Assembly: GCA_001460835.1 (NCBI GenBank)
Contig: CYKH01000420.1
Coordinates: 28,445 to 59,648, forward strand
Source: Bodo saltans
Taxonomy: Eukaryota; Euglenozoa; Kinetoplastea; Eubodonida; Bodonidae
Direction: 5' to 3'
Length of the DNA: 31,204 nucleotides
The notes below the pieces were generated by a model that was not told where the DNA came from, searched no databases, and saw only the letters and a list, made by a program, of their open reading frames with translations. This document shows, piece after piece, positions 25,642 to 31,204 of the stretch. Both the position numbers and the translations under genes were made by a program. Within the stretch, counting starts at the first letter, position 1, and each line of letters starts with the position of its first letter.

Positions 25642-25668
25642 GGATTCTTTGCCTCGCATCTATTCAAG
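25642..25668 (+). promoter_or_regulatory. Probable trans-splice acceptor for the J-domain gene
   Basis: A T/C-rich stretch ends with CAAG at 25665-25668. The out-of-frame ATG at 25698 would remain in the leader. Confidence 0.35.
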
Positions 25669-25731
25669 TAAAGCAAGAACACAAATATCACTGACAAATG
25701 TGTTGAAAGAGTTGGATTGTTTCACAATCAT

Positions 25732-27054
25732 ATGGAAAGCATCGCACGTTCGTACCTGGTCAAGGGTGATGTGATGGCGGCGGCGAAACTATTGACGTCG
25801 CTCGAGTTAAGTCAGCCTCGAGTGGCGGCGTTGGCGAAGCGTTGCCGTGTTCTCGCCGATCCTTCGACTGTTCCAATACCTCATCGATACACTGACATGG
25901 CGGATGCAATTTTGGATACGGGTTTGCCGCTTGAGGCATATTTTGGGACGATGGAAACAGAGGAAGACACTCTCCAGAAGTTTAACAAGCTACTTTTGCT
26001 TGTTCACCCCGACAAAAACCCGTGCAAGCGTGCCTCCGAGGCATTTGTGCGGCTTCGAGCATTGAAGGAGAAAGCACTTCAACACGTCAGCGAAAAGAAA
26101 ACTGCGCAAGAGCAGCACGCCGTGGAAACTGCGCAGTACGAGAAGCTTCGTTCTACACCGCCACCACTTCAATCATCCCTTTCTTCTTCGTCGCGGCGGC
26201 GTGACGTGCCAACTGTTCAAACGAGGAAACCGCCCACCAAGCGATCGAACAGCAGTGGGCACCCACCAGCTAACACACTTGGAGCGAGCTTCTCAATGCG
26301 GCCTGAGGCAGTGAATCTTCCCGAAATTGTCAAGGAGGAGCGGAAAGATTCGTTCTTTAGCACCAGGTCTCTCGGTGGGGGTGGTGGCAGTGGTGGCAGT
26401 GGTGGAGCGACAACAAGCAGTTCTATTCGATCTCGCTTTCCTTCGATGCAGGAAATCGTACTGACGTCGCTGTCCAAGACTTCCACTGCAAAGTCAAGAA
26501 CACCAACTCCACCGCCGAATGGCGTGTTGGAGACGATGCGAACTGAATTGCTTCGGCGAAAGGAAATTTCATTGAAACTGAGTTGCACATTTGGTGGTGA
26601 TATTACCGGCAATTACGTCGGCGTAGCAACAAGTACAACAGGGAGCAGTCTCGATGACGACCTGCACTTCACTGGTGGCGGTGGCGGCTCAGTTTCATTG
26701 CCTCCTACCGATGACTCCGTCCCGTTGACGACAGAACCAAATGATGGCGATGAGGGAAGTAGTGGTGACGAAGAAACATTGTTTTGTACTGTCCGCTCGA
26801 CACTGAGCCTTGCCGATACAACCGCAAGTCAATCATCGCTGAGAGGCACGCGTGTGATCTCCACTCACGAATCGAGTTTTCAAATCAACCCCACAACATC
26901 GAAAGACACGGAAGAGGTCGTGACTGAAAAAGTGGTGGCGCAAGGAATATCAACTCAATTTACGTCGAATGCACTAGCATCACTGCAAGCCGCGTGGTCA
27001 GGGTATCGACGACGTAAGGCAGAGTTGGACTTGCCTTCAAATGGCAACCAGTGA
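25732..27054 (+). CDS. J-domain (DnaJ/Hsp40) protein with C-terminal IQ-like motif
   Basis: 440 residues from the first ATG. The N-terminal 60 residues (A-R-S-Y-L-V-K-G-D-V-M-A-A-A-K-L-L) resemble the helical lead-in of the plant-type DnaJ class that begins with a similar repeat-like helix. The J-domain follows at about 66-118, with helix II F-N-K-L-L-L-L-V and the invariant H92-P-D94 loop, then K-N-P and A-S-E-A-F-V-R-L. It should stimulate an Hsp70. The middle is disordered, with a Gly/Ser run (about 213-224). Near the C-terminus, A-S-L-Q-A-A-W-S-G-Y-R-R-R-K (about 419-432) looks like an IQ calmodulin-binding motif. No zinc-finger or client-binding domain is seen. Confidence 0.88.
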   Translation: MESIARSYLVKGDVMAAAKLLTSLELSQPRVAALAKRCRVLADPSTVPIPHRYTDMADAILDTGLPLEAYFGTMETEEDTLQKFNKLLLLVHPDKNPCKRASEAFVRLRALKEKALQHVSEKKTAQEQHAVETAQYEKLRSTPPPLQSSLSSSSRRRDVPTVQTRKPPTKRSNSSGHPPANTLGASFSMRPEAVNLPEIVKEERKDSFFSTRSLGGGGGSGGSGGATTSSSIRSRFPSMQEIVLTSLSKTSTAKSRTPTPPPNGVLETMRTELLRRKEISLKLSCTFGGDITGNYVGVATSTTGSSLDDDLHFTGGGGGSVSLPPTDDSVPLTTEPNDGDEGSSGDEETLFCTVRSTLSLADTTASQSSLRGTRVISTHESSFQINPTTSKDTEEVVTEKVVAQGISTQFTSNALASLQAAWSGYRRRKAELDLPSNGNQ

Positions 27055-27258
27055 ATACGAGTGCGCACAACTACCACGATGTTTATTGTACACTTTTATA
27101 CAACGGCTCCAATCAGCTCTCGAACAATTTGGTCAGTAATGAAAGTGATTTTCTCCTTGCATTTTCTTGCTTCGTCCCTCATTTTTTTTTGTGTCCCACT
27201 CGAAAATACATTCAAACTGGAGCTTGTAGCTAGTTAGCAAAGAAGGCCATTCCACAGA

Positions 27259-27277
27259 GAAAAAAAAAAAAAAAAAA
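27259..27277 (+). repeat. Poly(A) run in the leader of the CH-domain gene
   Basis: An uninterrupted run of about 18 A lies roughly 10-30 bases before the ATG at 27289, followed by GTACCAG. Its length in the assembly may be unreliable. Confidence 0.7.
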
Positions 27278-27288
27278 GTACCAGAACA

Positions 27289-30200
27289 ATGGAAACAAGG
27301 GACTTGTTCCCGACAGATGCACAACATCCGCGCACATTAGTTAGTTCACATAGCACGTACCGCCCTCCTCATACGCCTCGACTCCCTCGATCCGTTCAAG
27401 GGTCACGCAATCGTAGCGTTCCACTTCCAACGGCCCTCAGCAGGAAGCCAGGAACTGCCAACTCCCATGCAGGTTCGTTGTTTAACGGCACTCTTGGATT
27501 TGGTGGAACGTTAGGAGGCATCTTGTCCCCAGGACAGTACGTGACGCAGCATGCAGCTGAGGATATTGGGGCGGTGGTGCCCTACACTCTTATGACGGAG
27601 TCATCGGAGGTTGCCCTGGTGATGGATACAGACGCTCGGATGGTGGACTCTTCACGAACCAGGTACGCCTCATTCGTGAAGGACATTGACGCCGCTCATC
27701 TACAGTTTCAATCTCCTTCCCTTTTTGCGGAGGCGATTGTGCGGGAAGTGCAGTGTCGTGAGACGACGACGCCAGCGATGCGCGTCGCGGCCGCGACATG
27801 GGCCCTTGAGGTACTGTCCTCGCAGCCAGGCCAGGAAACGCTTCGCAACATTCGAAACATTCTCATGCCTGCGTTGTATATTGGATTCAATGACGTGTTC
27901 GACCCGAAAGCAATCCCAGGAGGAGCGCGAAGTATTCTAGCGGACACATCCGTTGCGGTAGTCGCTCAGAATGCATTTCTTATCAACGACCTGTACGCTG
28001 ATCAATATTTGTATCGCTATCAAGAAACGATGCAAACAACGCAAATGACGGCGAAACTACAACAACTTGGGGTGAGCAAGAAGGGTGCGATTTTCAATAT
28101 GACCGAAGCATTGGCGTCGCAGCGACTTGCCTTTTCCTTCCGAGCTTGGCGAGTTCGCACGCGCTCGAAGCGCCTTGAGCGATGCAGTCGAGGGAATCGC
28201 ATTATTCGCAGGGATGAAAGCTCGAGGCAGTTAGTTCTTCAAAACTGCTTTAGCGTCTGGAAGAGTCACGTCGAGCGGTCACGTAGCGTTTTTCTTAGCG
28301 AGCGCCTGCACAATGCGGCCTCGCAGCTGGAGAATGCAAAGAATCAGTTTCAACTGCAATGTTTCCGCTCCGACAAGCACCTTTTCACTGTCGAGGAGCT
28401 GCGCAGTGAGCTCTACACGATTCGCAAAGACTACGACACACTCTTGCAGCAGAAGCGAGACTTGGAGAAAACACTTCGAGACTACGATGTTGAGGCAACC
28501 AAGAAGCTGAATCATCACGTCAACAGCATTTTGGCAGAATTAAACTCATGGCGGCGATTCTCACGACGATGCGTTGAAGGCTTGTCCGTGCACGACGAGA
28601 TTGTGAAGAAACTGGAAGAGCAGCAGGCCGGATCGCAAGCGTCGGGCTCCGATGATGAACATCAACCAACGCTGTCCCCATCGCATGAACCGGTCGGTGC
28701 GCAGCACAGTAGTGGAAAGCGGAAAAGTGCCATCGGAGCGTTAGCATCGCCCACGTCCAACGACGGCACTTCGCATGACATGAGCGGCACTTCCGAAGCT
28801 GTGTTGTTGTCATGGGTCCAATCCGTGTTGCTGAGTGCACCACTCACGCCATCCACCACAACAGTGTCCAACTTCTCGACAGATTTCCAGTCTGGTGAGG
28901 TGATGCTCCTTGTGCTCCACAGTGTATTCCCAAATGACGTTCCCCTCACCCCGCTGCAGGAAGCAACTGTGGCAAAGCGATTGGAACGCTTAGTCGCGTC
29001 CTTTGTGAAGTGCGGTGTCGCAGTGGTGCCCAGCGCATCTGACTTCTTGGACTGTAACAGCGATGTGATTTTCATCGTTCTTGCGGAACTGTTTGGCCGT
29101 AATTTGCAACTTCAGTCCCTTCGGAAAGCAAAGGAGCTCACGGATGGATCCTACACTGGGTTGGAGGAAACACTCACATCCCAAATTGAATACACCCAAG
29201 AAATGCTGCCCTCCATCCTTGAGAGCTCACGAACAGAAATCGCAAACTTGATTGAGCAAGAAAACGTCATGCGCCAACAAAGTGGTGCGTTGTTGAAATG
29301 GCAAGAAGCTGTCGGACGTGATGCTGCGTTTGCGACGCGTGAGCGCATGTCCGGGAATCCAGTGCGCGCCATCGGCAAAACAGTCGTGGAAAAGTATTGG
29401 AAGTTTAGGGTGGGGCGGTACTCTGATTTGGAGCCAAAGTACCGCATCAAAGATGAAGGGTGGAAAGACCATCTCGTGGGCTCGTTGCGAAAGGTCCTGC
29501 AGAAGCACGTTCACACGACCACAGGGTTGTTTTTCCGTTTTTCGTGGTCGGCAACGACAATGAATGAAGTTCACTTTTGGAGAATCGCACACGTCTTTAA
29601 ATTTGCAGAGAAACCCATGACGCCCCAACTCGTGGAGAAGATCTTCGCGCAAGTGGTGAAGAACACTCAGCACAACCCTGATCTGCAAGATGGACCGGAA
29701 AATGTGTTGCTCCAAGAGATTGCTCCTCAAGACTTCATCGAAGTCTTAATTCGCCTAGCAGACGCTAAATACACTGCTAAGTCGCTACCTGACCGTGTTG
29801 ACCAACTCCTACAAGCGGTCCACAAGATCTCTCTTGGTGGCACGGTGACAAGCAATCCGGCCATGCAACAGTATTTGTATTCAGAGCCATCTCAGCGTGT
29901 CCTTGACCGATTTATGGTGGACGTGGTACGCATTTACCTGTTCTACGCCAAGCGACTTGCTCGAGGCCAAAATTACGCACGGTTGCTATCCTATGTTCTG
30001 CACATTGATCACCTTATGCAGCTGTTAGAGGACTTGGGCGCCATTCCAGGCGAAGGGAATTCGGCGCCGTTTGTCACGACACCCCAAGTGCTGTCTGTGT
30101 TGAAGGTAATCTCTGCTCAGGACGACGGCAGCGTCCTCTCTGAATTTTCGTTCCACAACTTTGTGGAGCTGCTGGGATCCTTGAGTGGATACCGTACCCC

Positions 30201-30327
30201 AGATCCTCTAGTTCCTGTCGCCACAAAACTAGAAATCATGCTGACGACTTTGATTTCAAGAATCAGAGCTCGTAACAAAGGAAGCTCTCTAGTTGTTTCA
30301 GATGTACGAATCACAGCGGTTGTTTAG
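27289..30327 (+). CDS. Cytoskeletal protein: W-repeats, coiled coil, internal calponin-homology domain, EF-hand-like helices
   Basis: 1012 residues. The first 80 residues are disordered. At about 281-290 and 318-328 are two short repeats, F-R-A-W-R-V-R and F-S-V-W-K-S-H-V, like the Sfi1-type L-x-x-x-F-x-x-W motif. A coiled coil runs from about 335 to 440. A calponin-homology domain spans about 500-605: L-L-S-W-V-Q-S-V-L, then NFSTDFQSGEVMLLVLHSVF, and a closing S-A-S-D-F-L-D-C-N-S-D-V-I-F-I-V-L-A-E-L-F. The last 250 residues are helical with two EF-hand-like units, D-F-I-E-V-L-I-R-L-A...K-Y (about 813-826) and N-F-V-E-L-L-G-S-L-S (about 956-965). This layout suits an actin, microtubule or basal-body/flagellum protein. 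Ends in TAG. Confidence 0.88.
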   Translation: METRDLFPTDAQHPRTLVSSHSTYRPPHTPRLPRSVQGSRNRSVPLPTALSRKPGTANSHAGSLFNGTLGFGGTLGGILSPGQYVTQHAAEDIGAVVPYTLMTESSEVALVMDTDARMVDSSRTRYASFVKDIDAAHLQFQSPSLFAEAIVREVQCRETTTPAMRVAAATWALEVLSSQPGQETLRNIRNILMPALYIGFNDVFDPKAIPGGARSILADTSVAVVAQNAFLINDLYADQYLYRYQETMQTTQMTAKLQQLGVSKKGAIFNMTEALASQRLAFSFRAWRVRTRSKRLERCSRGNRIIRRDESSRQLVLQNCFSVWKSHVERSRSVFLSERLHNAASQLENAKNQFQLQCFRSDKHLFTVEELRSELYTIRKDYDTLLQQKRDLEKTLRDYDVEATKKLNHHVNSILAELNSWRRFSRRCVEGLSVHDEIVKKLEEQQAGSQASGSDDEHQPTLSPSHEPVGAQHSSGKRKSAIGALASPTSNDGTSHDMSGTSEAVLLSWVQSVLLSAPLTPSTTTVSNFSTDFQSGEVMLLVLHSVFPNDVPLTPLQEATVAKRLERLVASFVKCGVAVVPSASDFLDCNSDVIFIVLAELFGRNLQLQSLRKAKELTDGSYTGLEETLTSQIEYTQEMLPSILESSRTEIANLIEQENVMRQQSGALLKWQEAVGRDAAFATRERMSGNPVRAIGKTVVEKYWKFRVGRYSDLEPKYRIKDEGWKDHLVGSLRKVLQKHVHTTTGLFFRFSWSATTMNEVHFWRIAHVFKFAEKPMTPQLVEKIFAQVVKNTQHNPDLQDGPENVLLQEIAPQDFIEVLIRLADAKYTAKSLPDRVDQLLQAVHKISLGGTVTSNPAMQQYLYSEPSQRVLDRFMVDVVRIYLFYAKRLARGQNYARLLSYVLHIDHLMQLLEDLGAIPGEGNSAPFVTTPQVLSVLKVISAQDDGSVLSEFSFHNFVELLGSLSGYRTPDPLVPVATKLEIMLTTLISRIRARNKGSSLVVSDVRITAVV

Positions 30328-30751
30328 TGAGGCAAACAGATTTGTACACACGAGTGAACATGAACAGCAACGCTGTCACGTCTTCTCTCTTTCTTTATCA
30401 TGTTTATGGTTTCAAAAGCCTTCTCTAGTGTGAATATCAGTGAGCAGTTTTTTTTTTGGCAGCAAATGTGTACTGTACAATGTTAATGCAAGCAGAGGTA
30501 ATACCTCTCATGGAATACACCGTGGCAAGCACATCATTGAAATCATTTTAGCCTTCGCATTTGGAAAGCCCTTAGCATATCTCAATTCACGTTTCCTCTT
30601 TGCTTGTCTGTGAACACATAGACTGTATCTTTTCCTCGCGAAGATTTTTTTTCTTTTTTAGGATTCTGGCCATTGATTGCCAGCGGTAGTAAGAAGCAAC
30701 ACGGTCGTGCACTTCTCTTGCACAACATTAGAAATATTTTTTTAGATCATC
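30328..30751 (+). other. Intergenic region upstream of the Ser/Thr-rich surface protein gene
   Basis: 424 bases, A/T-rich. T/C tracts occur near 30380-30405, 30448-30461 (followed by GGCAG) and 30590-30610. The strongest is directly before 30661. The first AG may serve polyadenylation coupling of the upstream gene. No gene seen. Confidence 0.5.
30644..30661 (+). promoter_or_regulatory. Probable trans-splice acceptor for the Ser/Thr-rich gene
   Basis: A nearly pure T/C tract of about 15 bases is followed by AG at 30660-30661. The leader of 90 bases to the ATG at 30752 contains no other ATG. Confidence 0.65.
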
Positions 30752-31204
30752 ATGATGCTGCAGCCGCTTGTAGCATTGTGGATAGTCATCGTCCTCCTTG
30801 TCGCCGCTGCTTGCGCCATACATTCCCCAGACGCGACACCAACAGCGTCAAGTTTGTCCAAAGACATCAGCGAATCTCGTAGCGTCACGATATCCGCACA
30901 AGGTCGGTCACGCAGTCTGACCCCGTCAACATCGTCATCGGCATCCAAAGAATGGTCCCTCACCGCTGTGTCTGGAAGCCCATCGCCAACGGCAAGCGTG
31001 ACGGCCACGAGTGAAAGTAGCGCCTCCAAGTCGCTCGATATCCGCACAAGGTCGGTCACGCAGTCTGACCCCGTCGTCATCGTCATCGGCATCCAAAGAA
31101 TGGTCCCTCACCGGTGTGTCTGGAAGCCCATCGCCAACGACGAGCGTGACGGCCACGAGTGAAAGTAGCGCCTCCAAGTCGCCTTCGAGGAGCCCGGAAA
31201 CACT
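30752..31204 (+). CDS. Ser/Thr-rich mucin-like surface protein, 5' part, with an apparent frameshift
   Basis: The first 22 residues form a signal peptide (hydrophobic core L-W-I-V-I-V-L-L-V-A-A-A-C-A). The visible mature part is dominated by Ser, Thr, Pro and Ala (S-L-T-P-S-T-S-S-S-A-S-K, S-G-S-P-S-P-T-A-S-V-T-A-T), as in heavily O-glycosylated surface proteins common in bodonids. A 148-bp tandem repeat begins at 30889. Because 148 is not a multiple of three, the second copy is read out of frame and the literal frame stops at 31160-31162. In its own frame the second copy encodes the same Ser/Thr-rich sequence and stays open to the window edge. The gene therefore probably continues beyond 31204 after a one-base indel or sequencing error near 31034-31037. 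Function unknown. Confidence 0.7.
30889..31181 (+). repeat. 148-bp direct tandem repeat (two copies visible)
   Basis: Copy one is 30889-31036 and copy two starts at 31037. Over the compared 145 bases I count about five substitutions, so identity is near 97 percent. The repeat encodes a Ser/Thr-rich segment with a K-E-W-S-L-T core. Further copies may lie beyond the window. Confidence 0.9.

Noticed and set aside
26370-26410. Gly/Ser run in the J-domain gene as a G/F-rich domain of class A or B Hsp40s
   Set aside because: It lacks phenylalanine and is separated from the J-domain by about 95 residues, so it is better read as a flexible linker.
1-31204. Search for tRNA, rRNA, transposon or CRISPR features
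   Set aside because: No cloverleaf-like, terminal inverted repeat, reverse transcriptase or spaced-repeat pattern was noticed on reading; a covariance-model scan was not possible here.

Overview
This is nuclear DNA from a kinetoplastid flagellate, most likely a free-living bodonid such as Bodo saltans. That assignment is inferred from gene content and layout, not from a database match. All supported genes lie on the + strand, are intron-free, and are separated by short T-rich or A-rich spacers. The spacers carry pyrimidine tracts followed by AG, as expected of trans-splice (spliced-leader) acceptor sites in one polycistronic transcription unit. I see no bacterial operon signals, no rRNA or tRNA gene, no CRISPR and no mobile element.

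Layout. 1-3673: a tandem pair of phosphoinositide-specific phospholipase C genes; the first is cut by the window edge, the second is complete with EF-hands, X, Y and C2 domains. 3846-4271: a small secreted ML-domain (NPC2-like) lipid-binding protein with very strong codon bias. 4712-8920: a 1402-residue multi-pass membrane protein in which five copies of a roughly 140-residue module with a P-F-x-G-G signature are fused to a C-terminal DGAT2-type acyltransferase. 9089-11158: an EF-hand-like gene, an orphan coding-like segment and a Ser/Arg-rich gene, all in the same reading frame and separated only by stop codons. 11414-13376: two tandem paralogues of a cysteine-rich secreted or surface family. 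13702-14391: a membrane-anchored protein with helical repeats. 14604-17738: two coiled-coil proteins, the first with a possible degenerate kinesin-like head, the second resembling trichoplein/TPH-type flagellar proteins. 18119-19288: a MAP kinase with a TDY activation loop. 19533-20795: a low-complexity hypothetical protein. 20957-22714: a membrane-anchored aldehyde dehydrogenase of the ALDH22/Msc7 type. 22923-25538: two hypothetical proteins with an unusual junction. 25732-27054: a J-domain protein with a C-terminal IQ-like motif. 27289-30327: a large cytoskeletal protein with W-repeats, coiled coil, an internal calponin-homology domain and EF-hand-like helices. 30752-end: the start of a Ser/Thr-rich, mucin-like surface protein with a 148-bp tandem repeat.

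Themes. Lipid signalling and lipid handling (two PLCs, an ML protein, a DGAT2 fusion, an ALDH22-like enzyme), Ca2+ binding (EF-hands, C2, IQ), flagellar or cytoskeletal proteins, and secreted or surface proteins. In kinetoplastids neighbours on one polycistron are usually not functionally linked, so proximity alone should not be read as a pathway. The most novel-looking items are the PFxGG-repeat/DGAT2 fusion, the tandem secreted cysteine-rich family, the chain of in-frame stops at 9593-9865, and the out-of-phase tandem repeat at the right edge.
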